From the NCBI GenBank assembly GCA_964581535.1, contig CAZOOW010000002.1, positions 1 to 64,000 of the forward strand: DNA of 64,000 nucleotides, given 5' to 3'. The notes beneath the pieces were generated by a model. That model ran no database searches and was not told the origin of the DNA. It saw nothing but the letters and a program-made list of their open reading frames with translations. This document shows, one piece after another, positions 50,645 through 59,308 of this stretch. Positions within the stretch are counted from its first letter, which is position 1. Each line of letters opens with the position of its first letter. The translations under genes were made by a program, and so were the position numbers. The stretch is from CAZOOW01 sp964581535 (GTDB taxonomy: Bacteria > Patescibacteriota > Saccharimonadia > Saccharimonadales > Saccharimonadaceae).

Positions 50645-51078
50645 TATTTACCTACCTTTATCTGCACTGGTTGCTGAGGGGCATGTTCGTGTTGTTCACC
50701 AGGAAATACACGAAGCCGTGCCATTCTGTTTGCTAGCTGCTTATTGCGGGGCAGCATTCCTTTTACTGCAGCTCGAATAGCAGCGGTTGAGTCGATTGAT
50801 TTTACCTCTTTGAGCGTACGTTGCTTGATACCACCTGGAAATCCACTATGACGATAGTACGTTTTTGTCTCAGCCTTATCACCAGTCATAACCAGCTTAT
50901 CGGCATTCACAACAACAACATAATCACCATCGTCCATGTGAGGCGTGTATGAGGGTTTATATTTCCCTATAAGTCGAGTAGCGATGACTGTCGAAAGTCG
51001 TCCAAGTGGCGCTTCGGATGCATCGATAAGCACCCATTTATGATCGACTTCAGAGGCTTTTTTGCTGTACGTAGCCAT
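50644..51078 (-). CDS. rplM: 50S ribosomal protein uL13
   Basis: A 144-residue protein matching uL13: WVLIDASEAPLGRLSTVIATRL, then DYVVVVNADKLVMTGDK, YYRHSGFPGGIKQRTLKE and GMLPRNKQLANRMARLRVF. It assembles early on 23S rRNA. The start overlaps the rplQ stop by one base and its stop overlaps rpsI. Confidence 0.97.
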   Translation of the reverse strand: MATYSKKASEVDHKWVLIDASEAPLGRLSTVIATRLIGKYKPSYTPHMDDGDYVVVVNADKLVMTGDKAETKTYYRHSGFPGGIKQRTLKEVKSIDSTAAIRAAVKGMLPRNKQLANRMARLRVFPGEQHEHAPQQPVQIKVGK

Positions 51079-51587
51079 TATTTGACCTCCTTTTTCGCCG
51101 TTGCGGCTTTCGCAGGCTTTTTAGCACCGGTTTTGGCCGGCTTAGACTTCTTAGTGGCTGGCTTTGCGGTAACAGTTTTCGCGCTTGCAGCCGCTGCCGC
51201 GGTCGAGTCAGTTTTTTCAACTGATTTCAGTTCATCGACGAACTCAACTCGGGCCATTTGGGTGTTGTCACCGACGCGAACTCGTGTTCGTTTGACCCTA
51301 AGATGACCACTCACGCGTCCGCCAAGTTGCGGTGCGATTTCATCAACGAGCTTAAATGCAGCGTCGAGCGTAGAAAGTCCGCCTATAACCTGCCGTCGGT
51401 TATGCAAGTCGCCTTTCTTTGCTTTGGTGATAAGCACCTCGACGTAGGGGACAATTTCTTTCGCTTTCGGAAGGGTTGTCTCGATGGCTCCATGCTCGAT
51501 AAGACTTGTCGCCAAACCTTTCATGAGAGCGCGGCGCTGGTCTCGCTCGCGCCGAAATTTCCTTCCTTGATATCCGTGTCTGTGCAT
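51078..51587 (-). CDS. rplQ: 50S ribosomal protein bL17 with Lys/Ala-rich tail
   Basis: Residues 1-118 are a standard bL17 (GRKFRRERDQRRALMKGLAT, then YVEVLITKAKKGDLHNRRQV and RVKRTRVRVGDNTQMARVEF). The remaining 50 residues are a low-complexity Ala/Lys/Thr tail ending KKEVK. The family is usually about 115-130 residues. Similar tails occur on S5 and L22 in this cluster. Three bases separate it from rpoA. Confidence 0.95.
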   Translation of the reverse strand: MHRHGYQGRKFRRERDQRRALMKGLATSLIEHGAIETTLPKAKEIVPYVEVLITKAKKGDLHNRRQVIGGLSTLDAAFKLVDEIAPQLGGRVSGHLRVKRTRVRVGDNTQMARVEFVDELKSVEKTDSTAAAAASAKTVTAKPATKKSKPAKTGAKKPAKAATAKKEVK

Positions 51588-51590
51588 GAA

Positions 51591-52514
51591 CTAAAACTCC
51601 ATCTCAGCCAATTTGTCTTTGACTTCATCAAGGGCCTTGCTGCCGAAGCCTTTCAACTCACGAAGATCAGATTCTGAAAGTGTAACAAGATCATTGATGG
51701 TTCGAATCTCATTGTTTATGAGGGCGTTTGTGGTGCGAGCTGTGAGGTTCAGGTCTTCGATAGGTGTATTGAGCTCTGCGCTGCCGTCAGATTCATCAGC
51801 ACCGATAGTTGGTGCGGCCTCAACTCGTGTTGAACCAGCCAGCGCCGTGTATTGGTTGATAAGAATCGCGGCAGACTCCTCAAAAGCATCCTGAGGACTC
51901 ATTGATCCATCAGTTTCTACAGTTACGAGAAGCTTATCAAGATCAGTATTTTGTCCGACACGGGTTTTTTCAACCTTGTAGCGAACTCGTTTTACCGGAC
52001 TAAAGAACGCATCAAGAGCAATCATGTCGCTGTGAGCACGCTTAGCACCAGACTCTTCTATGGTTCGATACCCGCGGCCTGCTTCAACGACAAGATCGAT
52101 GACCACATTTGTTTTTGCATCGTCGACAGTACAGATGACTGCGTCAGGGTTAATCACTTCGACATCTGCTGTGGTTTTAATATCACCGGCCGTTACAGCG
52201 CCCGCGCCTTTTTTCTCTAGACGCAGTTCGACTGGCTCTTCGCTGTTGCAACTAACGACGACGTTTTTGAGGTTCAGCATAATGTCGACGACATCTTCTT
52301 TAACGCCTTTAACAGTTGTGAATTCGTGGTTGGCGCCTTCGATTTTGAAGGCAACGATAGCCGCTCCCTCGATGCTGGATAGTAATACTCGACGCAGGCT
52401 GTTACCAAGAGTCATACCGTACCCAGTATGGAGTGGTTCGATGACGAACGTCGCACTCATCTTATTGTGCTGATCGACGCTTGCCAGTGTTGGGTTGTGG
52501 ATTGCTTTTGCCAT
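51591..52514 (-). CDS. rpoA: RNA polymerase alpha subunit
   Basis: A 307-residue alpha subunit. The N-terminal domain that dimerises and binds beta/beta' has FVIEPLHTGYGMTLGNSLRR near residue 23 and VSSIEGAAI-like LLSSIEGAAIVAFKIEGANH. The C-terminal domain that binds UP elements is intact (LTARTTNALINNEIRTINDL, then ELKGFGSKALDEVKDKL). Full length. The 30-base gap to rpsD holds AAGGAG before the ATG. Confidence 0.97.
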   Translation of the reverse strand: MAKAIHNPTLASVDQHNKMSATFVIEPLHTGYGMTLGNSLRRVLLSSIEGAAIVAFKIEGANHEFTTVKGVKEDVVDIMLNLKNVVVSCNSEEPVELRLEKKGAGAVTAGDIKTTADVEVINPDAVICTVDDAKTNVVIDLVVEAGRGYRTIEESGAKRAHSDMIALDAFFSPVKRVRYKVEKTRVGQNTDLDKLLVTVETDGSMSPQDAFEESAAILINQYTALAGSTRVEAAPTIGADESDGSAELNTPIEDLNLTARTTNALINNEIRTINDLVTLSESDLRELKGFGSKALDEVKDKLAEMEF

Positions 52515-52544
52515 AATTTATATACCCTATGCTCCTTTAAAGCC

Positions 52545-53162
52545 TTAGCGTGAGTAATACTCAACGATTAATTGTTCAGTGATGTCGGCCTCTGCTTCTT
52601 CGCGCTTTGGCAAACCAGTTATAGAGACTTTGAGTTTTTTTGGATCGCTTTTCAGCCAGCTGAGCGGGCCTTGGACGCTGTCTTTCACGACATCATCGAT
52701 ATGTGTAAAGTAACTGCTCTTCGTGCTCTTCGGACGAACCGAAATCTCGTCACCAATACGAACGCGGATAGATGGTATATCGACCCGTCGTCCGTTGAGC
52801 ATAAAGTGGCCGTGTGTAACTAGCTGTCGTGCGCCTCGGCGGCTTGTTGCCAGACCTGCTCGGTAGATGACGTTATCCAGCCGACGCTCAAGCAGCTGCA
52901 GTAGTACTTCGCCCGATTGCCCCTCGGCGCGGTTTGCGTCTGCCATAAGACGGGCAAATTGCTTTTCGAGCAGTCCGTATAGTCGACGAACTTTCTGTTT
53001 TTCACGCAGCTGTTGTGCGTAGAGGCTTTGTTTGCCTTGACGGTCGCGGCCATGTTGTCCAGGAATACCGGATTTTTTGACCATGATTTTATGAGCTTTT
53101 GGATGAAGGGCGTAGCCCTCTCGGCGACTCTGCTTAACAATTGGTGATCTGTCTCGTGCCAT
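52545..53162 (-). CDS. rpsD: 30S ribosomal protein uS4
   Basis: A 205-residue protein with the N-terminal LREKQKVRRLYGLLEKQF and S4 RNA-binding domain LERRLDNVIYRAGLATSRRG, then LVTHGHFMLNGRRVDIPS. It contains no Cys, so it is the zinc-free form. It nucleates 30S assembly. Three bases from rpsK. Confidence 0.97.
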   Translation of the reverse strand: MARDRSPIVKQSRREGYALHPKAHKIMVKKSGIPGQHGRDRQGKQSLYAQQLREKQKVRRLYGLLEKQFARLMADANRAEGQSGEVLLQLLERRLDNVIYRAGLATSRRGARQLVTHGHFMLNGRRVDIPSIRVRIGDEISVRPKSTKSSYFTHIDDVVKDSVQGPLSWLKSDPKKLKVSITGLPKREEAEADITEQLIVEYYSR

Positions 53163-53165
53163 ATC

Positions 53166-53558
53166 CTAACCTCTCCTTGCCTTTCGTGGTCGTGTTCCAC
53201 CATGCGGCACGCCAGTTACGTCTCGTATGCTTTCAACCGAAATGTCGAAATTGCTCAACGAACGAATAGCAGTATCGCGTCCTAGACCGACGCCTTTGAC
53301 GAAAACATCGACTTTACTAAGGCCATATTGGCTTTTTGCTGCTTCAGCAGCTTTTTCTGCTGCGACCTGTGCTGCGTATGCTGTGCCTTTTTTGCTCCCA
53401 CGAAAACCGCAGGCTCCGGCACTCGAAGCACTCAGAACGTTGCCTTTGCTATCTGAAAAGCTGATGATTGTGTTGTTGAATGTTGCTTGGATATGCAGCT
53501 GACCTGATGGAACTGATCGGCGCTGCTTCTTCTTGGTTGTAGTCTTTGCTTCTGCCAT
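53166..53558 (-). CDS. rpsK: 30S ribosomal protein uS11
   Basis: A 130-residue protein matching uS11: IQATFNNTIISFSDSKGNVL, SSAGACGFRGSKKGTAYAAQ, DVFVKGVGLGRDTAIRSL and DVTGVPHGGTRPRKARRG. Lies on the 30S platform near the Shine-Dalgarno helix. Eight bases from rpsM. Confidence 0.97.
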   Translation of the reverse strand: MAEAKTTTKKKQRRSVPSGQLHIQATFNNTIISFSDSKGNVLSASSAGACGFRGSKKGTAYAAQVAAEKAAEAAKSQYGLSKVDVFVKGVGLGRDTAIRSLSNFDISVESIRDVTGVPHGGTRPRKARRG

Positions 53559-53566
53559 ATTATTTC

Positions 53567-53953
53567 CTAGGTCTTAGATGCTGCTTTAGGTTGAGTACCG
53601 CCCACTGCGACGCGTTTTCCACGACGGGTTCGCCCGTTAGTACGGGTGCGTTGACCGCGTGAAGGCAGGTTTTGCTTGTGTCTAACTCCTCGGTATGCCT
53701 GAATGTCTTTCAGTCGTTTGACGTTTCCGGCAACGACACGCTGTAAATCACCTTCTACACGGTAGTTGGTATCAATCTCATCACGAAGCTTCTTCAGCTG
53801 ATCTTCGCCGAGGTCTTTTACTCGGGTCGTCGGGTCGATTTTGGTTGCCGCACAGATGTCGCGAGCAAATTTCGGACCGATACCGTAGATATACGTTAAT
53901 GAAATTTGAATTTGTTTTTCGGTAGGTATGACTACGTTAGCAATTCGCGCCAT
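53567..53953 (-). CDS. rpsM: 30S ribosomal protein uS13
   Basis: A 128-residue protein with MARIANVVIPTEKQIQISLTY-type start, IYGIGPKFARDICAATKI, and YRGVRHKQNLPSRGQRTRTN at the basic C-terminus, which touches P-site tRNA. Three bases from rpmJ. Confidence 0.97.
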   Translation of the reverse strand: MARIANVVIPTEKQIQISLTYIYGIGPKFARDICAATKIDPTTRVKDLGEDQLKKLRDEIDTNYRVEGDLQRVVAGNVKRLKDIQAYRGVRHKQNLPSRGQRTRTNGRTRRGKRVAVGGTQPKAASKT

Positions 53954-53956
53954 AGA

Positions 53957-54073
53957 CTAACCCTGCCTCTGCTTGTTTTTGGGCTTCTTTTTGTTGATGA
54001 CATAGAGGCGGCCTTTTCGGCGGACCAGCTGGTCATCGGGACTAATTTTTTTCACACTGGCTCGAACCTTCAC
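53957..54073 (-). CDS. rpmJ: 50S ribosomal protein bL36 (zinc-free form)
   Basis: A 38-residue protein from GTG 54073 to TAG at 53957. It reads KVRASVKKISPDDQLVRRKG, then RLYVINKKKPKNKQRQG. The Cys-x2-Cys...Cys...His zinc site of many bL36 is replaced, so no zinc is bound. It sits between infA and rpsM, its usual place. Confidence 0.95.
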   Translation of the reverse strand: MKVRASVKKISPDDQLVRRKGRLYVINKKKPKNKQRQG

Positions 54074-54098
54074 CGTGTATCTCCCAAATTGGTTAAAT

Positions 54099-54323
54099 TT
54101 AATCTCGCAGTCGGAAGCTGATTCTGCCCTTTGTAAGATCGTAAGGGGTTAACTCAACCTCGACTTTATCACCCGGCACTAAACGTATGTAGTGCTTGCG
54201 CATCTTCCCTGACACGTGGGCAATAATAGTATGTCCATTTTCCAGTTCGACACGAAACTGAGCGTTAGGCAGTGCTTCGACCACCTTTCCGTTGAGTTTA
54301 ATGACTTCCTTGGTATCTGACAT
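54099..54323 (-). CDS. infA: translation initiation factor IF-1
   Basis: A 74-residue OB-fold protein: KLNGKVVEALPNAQFRVELE, NGHTIIAHVSGKMRKHYIRL and PGDKVEVELTPYDLTKGRIS. Full length. It has its own promoter just upstream, so the rpmJ-rpsM-rpsK-rpsD-rpoA part can be expressed apart from secY. Confidence 0.97.
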   Translation of the reverse strand: MSDTKEVIKLNGKVVEALPNAQFRVELENGHTIIAHVSGKMRKHYIRLVPGDKVEVELTPYDLTKGRISFRLRD

Positions 54324-54339
54324 ACGTATACAAACGTAC

Positions 54340-54368
54340 AGTATACTCTAATATTTCATCAGAGTAAA
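54340..54368 (-). promoter_or_regulatory. promoter of infA and the alpha part of the cluster
   Basis: On the minus strand TTTACT (54368-54363), a 17-base spacer and TATACT (54345-54340). Transcription would start about 9 bases before ATG 54323, giving a very short leader. Confidence 0.65.
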
Positions 54369-54448
54369 CCCCCGTCCCAAAAGAATCTCGCAACGCGATG
54401 TAAGTTACCTATATTGTATCGAATTAGCTATGAAAATCAAGTGATATG

Positions 54449-55651
54449 CTAGAGGCCTTGGTAAGCGCTATAGGAAGTTTGCAAATCGTAACACTTATAG
54501 CCTTTATCGTGGGCGTAGGTGTCAGGCGAAGTCATACTTTGACCTTTTTCATAGTAGGATGGTACATACCCGCCTCGGCCGATATTTTTCTTCGCTGTAT
54601 AAGTAACACAGAGTTCATAGCGATAGATCACATCTTGCTCGGATGGATAATATGGTGAGCCAGGTGTTTGGTCCGGGTTGATAACCCGTGGGTTGCCGAG
54701 CTGCATATTTTCTAGTAGTGTTCCGGGCTTATACTCAACCATTTTCTCATCAATAAGTTTTTTGCCGTCGCTATTAAGATTGCCCCTGACGTCCGCCAAC
54801 GTAGCTGGCAGTTTGTTGTGCTTAGCTGTGTAGTTATTAATCATTTCCGCTACAACAGGAAGGGAGCGTTCGATCAGTCGATCATTTTTCGTACGTGCAG
54901 TTTGCATTGCAGGACCAACGATCCCTGTTACCGCGAACGCAATTGCAGTCAATGTCACCACCATCCACCAAATAAGTGGAATACGCGCCTTTAAGACCAT
55001 ACGAAGCACGCGAAGCAGCAAAACGCCGACAACAATCGCCATAACAATGCCGGTTAATAAAAAGGTTAGCGATGTATCAGTGCTGTAGGCATACCCATCA
55101 CTAGCACCAAGCAGCATCTTGACGCCCGAAAATACCGCTGTTACCAGCCAGCCGATAGCTATCAGTGCAAACAGAACTGCATGAATCAGCATGATAACCA
55201 TGGCTGCACCATGTTTTTTCACCGGCTCACGCCGACTATAGAACCAGTCGCATACTAGCGAAATGACAAGAAGAACAAGAACTGCAGACAACGAATAAGC
55301 GATGCTATCAGGGGTTGCCATGCCATATTCAGCGGTACCATTTATATAAAAATCGAGGGAAATTCCTACTAAAAATGCAAGGGCGACCGTCGTCCAACCC
55401 CAAAATGCGTAAGTTAACCATTGTAACACCAGGATCCCCGGAGAGCTTGGCGACGATAAGAGTTCTTCTTTCTGGATATTTGCTGGTGATGCTGTAGAAC
55501 TGCTGGTTAGTTGCTGTGAAACGTTAGCGCGGTCTTTGTCTGCATGAACGATTGTCGTTGTGGCTTGTGGCGGTTCATCAAAATGCGAACCATGTTCAGA
55601 GTCAACATGCTCCCTTAGTAACTCTTCGCTATCCTTTGTATTGACGCCCAT
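54449..55651 (-). CDS. unrecognised multi-span membrane protein between secY and infA
   Basis: A 400-residue protein. ATG 55651 follows GGGGG by 5 bases; the longer frame from 55705 has no ribosome site. Residues 1-70 are acidic and Ser/Thr-rich, then there are four to six spans between about 75 and 265 (LQWLTYAFWGWTTVALAFLV, then DSIAYSLSAVLVLLVISLV) resembling the DUF5671 layout, followed by a 135-residue hydrophilic domain, probably outside the cell, with RYELCVTYT and GYKCYDLQTS (two Cys that may pair). It replaces the adk and map genes usual at this place. Function unknown. Confidence 0.7.
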   Translation of the reverse strand: MGVNTKDSEELLREHVDSEHGSHFDEPPQATTTIVHADKDRANVSQQLTSSSTASPANIQKEELLSSPSSPGILVLQWLTYAFWGWTTVALAFLVGISLDFYINGTAEYGMATPDSIAYSLSAVLVLLVISLVCDWFYSRREPVKKHGAAMVIMLIHAVLFALIAIGWLVTAVFSGVKMLLGASDGYAYSTDTSLTFLLTGIVMAIVVGVLLLRVLRMVLKARIPLIWWMVVTLTAIAFAVTGIVGPAMQTARTKNDRLIERSLPVVAEMINNYTAKHNKLPATLADVRGNLNSDGKKLIDEKMVEYKPGTLLENMQLGNPRVINPDQTPGSPYYPSEQDVIYRYELCVTYTAKKNIGRGGYVPSYYEKGQSMTSPDTYAHDKGYKCYDLQTSYSAYQGL

Positions 55652-55744
55652 TCGTTCCCCCTTCGTGTTATATCCTATTATGAAGTTCAGGAGCCGTGGG
55701 GTCAATCCGCGATTATATTTTTTGAAAAGCAGCTAGACTTTTGA

Positions 55745-57157
55745 CTAGTACTGGTCGTAAGTCACCATTAGCGCCCGAGAGTTGATCTGTCTCAGCGTTT
55801 CTAGACCGACCGAGACTACGATTAGTAATCCTGTACCGCCGATAGCAAGGTTAGTTGCGTTAATACCAAGTTGCGCAAATATGTACTCCGCGATGAATGG
55901 CATAACAGCAATAAAACCAAGGGTGATCGAGCCGAACAAGGTTAAACGGTTCACGGTACGGGATAGGATTTTTTCAGTTTGTTGCCCTGGTCGGACACTT
56001 TCAATGAAGCCGCCTTGTTTCTGCAGGTTCTCGGCGATTTCGTTGCTATTAAACACGATGCCTGTATAGAAGTACGTAAACGCGACCACGAGCAGGAAGT
56101 AGGCAAGCGGGTAAATCATTGACTCCCAGCTGCCCCAGTTTGCAGCACCAGGTTGCGGAGTTGAAAACCAGGTAATAAGTTTTTGCGAGATGTCGGCGTA
56201 TTTGGCGTCACCAGTACTTTTTAGAACCTGTCCTATGAATGCCGGCAGCGCGAGAAATGCCACGGCAAAGATCACCGGAATCACTCCCGCAGTAATTAGC
56301 TTGACCGGCAGTATGCTCTTGACGCCGCTGTAGACACTGTTGCCTTGTACACGTTTAGCGTAGTTGATGGTGATGACGCGTTGCGCTTCGTTGATTTTAA
56401 CCAGCATGTAAAGAAGCAAAAGTCCCACGAGGGCTACTCCGGAAACAACCCAGAACGCCAACCCGTTTACCGGTACAGTAAACCAGTTGAATACGTGCAG
56501 TTTATCAGCATCATTTGTAACTGCCGTGAGCGATGACCAAACAGTACCAAGCGTGCTCGGAAGCTGCGAAATAATTCCAGCAAAAATCAGAAGGCTTATA
56601 CCGTTTCCGACTCCTTGCTCAGTTACAAGCTCACCAAGCCACATCATCATGATAGCGCCTGCTGCCATTGCCGTGACGGCTATTACCCACTGATATAGCG
56701 TCGTTTCACTCAGCACACCGGTGTTACCGGCTAGAACTGTTTGCCTGATGATAAATATAAAGGCGATCGACTGAAGCACGGCGAGCGGGACGGTTATGAT
56801 ACGAGTCCATTGGTTAATCTTGCGCCGACCCGACTCACCGTCTTTATGGAGTTCCTCTAGGCGCGGAATTGCTTTTGTCAGCAGCTGACTGATAACTGAT
56901 GCGGTGATGTACGGGCTTAGACCAACGAGCACGATAGAAAGGCTGGCAAGTCCACCGCCCGAGAGCAGGTTAAGAAAACCTCCGAGGTCCGTGCTGGTCA
57001 CTGCGTTCTCAAGAACTTGCTTAAGTTCCGTTGGTTTTGCGATAGGCACGGGCACGTGAGCCAAAAATCGGTAGATGATAACTATTGCAAATACAGCAAA
57101 CAGCCTTTTTTGCATGTCACGGCTTTTGAGTGAGGCAAAGATAGTTCGCCAATTCAT
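55745..57157 (-). CDS. secY: protein translocase subunit SecY
   Basis: A 470-residue ten-span channel protein of the Sec pathway. Signatures are FAIVIIYRFLAHVPVPI at the start, FLNLLSGGGLASLSIVLVGL for the plug region, PYITASVISQLL, GVGNGISLLIFAGI and TYFYTGIVFNSNEIAENLQK. Full length. On its upstream side a terminator and a new promoter separate it from rplO. Confidence 0.97.
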   Translation of the reverse strand: MNWRTIFASLKSRDMQKRLFAVFAIVIIYRFLAHVPVPIAKPTELKQVLENAVTSTDLGGFLNLLSGGGLASLSIVLVGLSPYITASVISQLLTKAIPRLEELHKDGESGRRKINQWTRIITVPLAVLQSIAFIFIIRQTVLAGNTGVLSETTLYQWVIAVTAMAAGAIMMMWLGELVTEQGVGNGISLLIFAGIISQLPSTLGTVWSSLTAVTNDADKLHVFNWFTVPVNGLAFWVVSGVALVGLLLLYMLVKINEAQRVITINYAKRVQGNSVYSGVKSILPVKLITAGVIPVIFAVAFLALPAFIGQVLKSTGDAKYADISQKLITWFSTPQPGAANWGSWESMIYPLAYFLLVVAFTYFYTGIVFNSNEIAENLQKQGGFIESVRPGQQTEKILSRTVNRLTLFGSITLGFIAVMPFIAEYIFAQLGINATNLAIGGTGLLIVVSVGLETLRQINSRALMVTYDQY

Positions 57158-57192
57158 ATGTGTTGGGTTTCCCTTTTAAATAAACTTATACA

Positions 57193-57221
57193 AGTATAGC
57201 AACTCGGGCGATTTATACCAA
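57193..57221 (-). promoter_or_regulatory. internal promoter before secY
   Basis: On the minus strand TTGGTA (57221-57216), a 17-base spacer and TATACT (57198-57193). The -35 box starts inside the T tract of the terminator. AAAGGGAAA lies before ATG 57157 as a weak ribosome site. Confidence 0.65.
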
Positions 57222-57253
57222 AAAACACTCGACATATGACGAGTGTTTTTATA
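57221..57253 (-). terminator. terminator after rplO
   Basis: AAACACTCG pairs with CGAGTGTTT around a 7-base loop, with T runs on both sides; on the minus strand TTTTTT follows. It splits the spc operon between rplO and secY. Confidence 0.8.
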
Positions 57254-57269
57254 GGCAGGAACAGCTAAG

Positions 57270-57788
57270 TTATTTGCTAGCTTTTTTCTCAGCTTTTTCT
57301 TTGCGCTCTGTTCGTTTCGTTTCCCGGGCTTTGTTGCTTGCAGGAAGTTTTGGCGCATCAGTCGGCTCGAATGCTCCACCGGCTTTTTTCACCATTGCCT
57401 CAGCGTTGGCGCTCATAGCCTGAACTTTTATAGTCGCTTTGCCTTTGTATTCTCCGCGCAATATAACTTTGACAGTATGATACGGCGTCGCAACTAGACC
57501 GGCTTCATAGAGAACTTTGTTGTCGATACTAGTGGCTTTTACCTCGTTAAGCTGGGCTGTGTAGACAACCTGTGCAGGTACGCGCAAGCTCTTAAAGCCG
57601 CGAGCTTTCGGTATACGCTGCACGAGCGGCCCCTGCCCCCCCATGAAACCGTGTCCCAGCTTTTTACCAGTTCGAGCGCCTTGACCTTTTGTGCCTCGGC
57701 CGGCCGTCTTTCCCTGTCCAGCGGCAATACCTCGACCAACTCGTTTACGGGATTTGTTAGCATTTATCTGGAGTTCGTTGTATTTCAT
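57270..57788 (-). CDS. rplO: 50S ribosomal protein uL15
   Basis: A 172-residue protein with the Gly-rich uL15 start (RVGRGIAAGQGKTAGRGTKG, then GARTGKKLGHGFMGGQGPLV) and PKARGFKS. The last 30 residues are a Lys/Glu/Ala-rich tail beyond the usual length of about 145. It follows rpsE directly (TAATG junction), with no rpmD (L30) between them. Confidence 0.96.
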   Translation of the reverse strand: MKYNELQINANKSRKRVGRGIAAGQGKTAGRGTKGQGARTGKKLGHGFMGGQGPLVQRIPKARGFKSLRVPAQVVYTAQLNEVKATSIDNKVLYEAGLVATPYHTVKVILRGEYKGKATIKVQAMSANAEAMVKKAGGAFEPTDAPKLPASNKARETKRTERKEKAEKKASK

Positions 57789-58402
57789 TACTTCGTCTCC
57801 TTTTTAGCCGCAGCGGCTGGCTTCTTTGTGGGTGCCTTTTTCTCCGCACCGAGCCATTCATTTTTCGGTACAAGGCTTTTAAGCGCTTCGATGGTAGCGT
57901 AGGCAATGTTGACCTTGTTCGTAGATCCGAGGCTCTTTGAAAGCAGGTTACTGATACTCGTTACACCAATAATCTGACGAACGACTCCGCCGGCGATAAC
58001 TCCAGTACCAGGAGCTGCCGGTTTCAGTAGAACACGTGCACCGCTGAGTTTGATCTCTGCCTCATGCGGGATGGTCGTTTTGTGAACGGCGATTGTTATC
58101 ATGTTCTTTTTAGCGACATCGGTGGCCTTTGCGATAGCTGCTTGTACGTCCGCGCCTTTTGCTACGCCGACGCCGACCTTGTTTTTTCGGTCACCAACGA
58201 CAACGAGTGCTTTGAAACGGAAACGTCGTCCACCTTTTACGACACGCGCTACGCGGTCAATGTTAATAACGTGTTCCTCGTAGAGTTTTGGCTCTTGAGG
58301 AGCATTGTTACGACGATCATCACGTCGTCCACCACGCGGTCGCTGACCATTTTGGCCATGTGCGCGAGGGGTAGTAGGTGCTTGTGCTGGTGCATCAGCC
58401 AT
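57788..58402 (-). CDS. rpsE: 30S ribosomal protein uS5
   Basis: A 204-residue protein. ATG 58402 is preferred over the longer frame because it lies at the rplR stop. The first 45 residues are Gln/Arg/Gly-rich and disordered, then EEHVINIDRVARVVKGGRRF and the C-domain APGTGVIAGGVVRQIIGV with LLSKSLGSTNKVNIAYAT. The C-terminus has a Lys/Ala tail ending KKETK. Both extensions exceed the common length of about 165. Confidence 0.96.
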   Translation of the reverse strand: MADAPAQAPTTPRAHGQNGQRPRGGRRDDRRNNAPQEPKLYEEHVINIDRVARVVKGGRRFRFKALVVVGDRKNKVGVGVAKGADVQAAIAKATDVAKKNMITIAVHKTTIPHEAEIKLSGARVLLKPAAPGTGVIAGGVVRQIIGVTSISNLLSKSLGSTNKVNIAYATIEALKSLVPKNEWLGAEKKAPTKKPAAAAKKETK

Positions 58403-58403
58403 A

Positions 58404-58760
58404 CTAGAACTCCAATCCTTCTTTACGTGCTGCATCGGCGAGAGCTGCGAGGCGGCCAGCATAGGCTCGGCCATTTCGGTCAAAAACCACGGTCGTAACT
58501 TTCGCTTTTTTAGCTTTCTTTGCTATATCTGAACCGACGTGCGCGGCTTTTTCACTCATGGTGCCTTTCAAGCTCTTGGCGCCTACAGTTGTACTGGCGG
58601 CAAGCGTTTTTCCGGCTTCGTCATCAATGATCTGTGCTGAAATATGCATATTGCTGATAGTAACAGTCAAACGAGGCCGGACGGCTGTACCGGTAACTCG
58701 TGAACGGACACGACCCTTTCGTAAATTCCGGTTCAGCAGTTTTTTGGCTAGTTCATTCAT
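58404..58760 (-). CDS. rplR: 50S ribosomal protein uL18
   Basis: A 118-residue protein: RVRSRVTGTAVRPRLTVTIS, NMHISAQIIDDEAGKTLAAS and VTTVVFDRNGRAYAGRLAAL with the final ADAARKEGLEF. It binds 5S rRNA. Two bases from rplF. Confidence 0.96.
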   Translation of the reverse strand: MNELAKKLLNRNLRKGRVRSRVTGTAVRPRLTVTISNMHISAQIIDDEAGKTLAASTTVGAKSLKGTMSEKAAHVGSDIAKKAKKAKVTTVVFDRNGRAYAGRLAALADAARKEGLEF

Positions 58761-58762
58761 GG

Positions 58763-59296
58763 TTATTTACCTGTCTTTCCGGCTTTACGTAGTATCGTTT
58801 CGTCTGCGTATTTGATCCCCTTGCCTTTATACGGCTCAGGTTTCTTCAAGCTTCGGATTTCCGCTGCTACCTGACCAACTTTCTGTTTGTCGACGCCAGC
58901 GACAGTTATTTCCATTTTGTTAACCGTCAGATTAATACCGTCTGGTGCCTGATATTTGACCGGATGGCTAAAACCAAGAGCCATTTCTAGGTTTTGGCCT
59001 CCACCATTGACACGAAAACCTACACCGTTTACCTCGAGCTTTTTCTCGAAGCCCTGGGTTACGCCAACAACCATGTTGTTGATGAGTGCGCGCATAAGAC
59101 CATGCTCGCTCTTTGCTGGTTTGCTGTCGTCCGCTCTGGTTACAGTTAATTCGCCGTCCTCAACCTTGAGGCTAACGTTAGGAGTGATAAATTGCTCCAG
59201 ATTTCCTTTAGGCCCCTGGACTTTGACCAGTCCAGAGTCGACCGTGATTGTCACGCCCTGAGGGATCTGAATGGGTAGTTTTCCGATTCGACTCAT
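58763..59296 (-). CDS. rplF: 50S ribosomal protein uL6
   Basis: A 177-residue protein: MSRIGKLPIQIPQGVTITV, VQGPKGNLEQFI, GVGFRVNGGGQNLEMALGFS and EPYKGKGIKYADETILRKAG. AAAGGAAA lies before the ATG. Upstream sits the extra 71-residue gene rather than rpsH. Confidence 0.97.
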   Translation of the reverse strand: MSRIGKLPIQIPQGVTITVDSGLVKVQGPKGNLEQFITPNVSLKVEDGELTVTRADDSKPAKSEHGLMRALINNMVVGVTQGFEKKLEVNGVGFRVNGGGQNLEMALGFSHPVKYQAPDGINLTVNKMEITVAGVDKQKVGQVAAEIRSLKKPEPYKGKGIKYADETILRKAGKTGK

Positions 59297-59308
59297 ATAT
59301 TTCCTTTC

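Noticed and set aside
58064..58498. 144-residue plus-strand open frame opposite rpsE
   Set aside because: Antisense of a conserved ribosomal gene; no ribosome site or family pattern.
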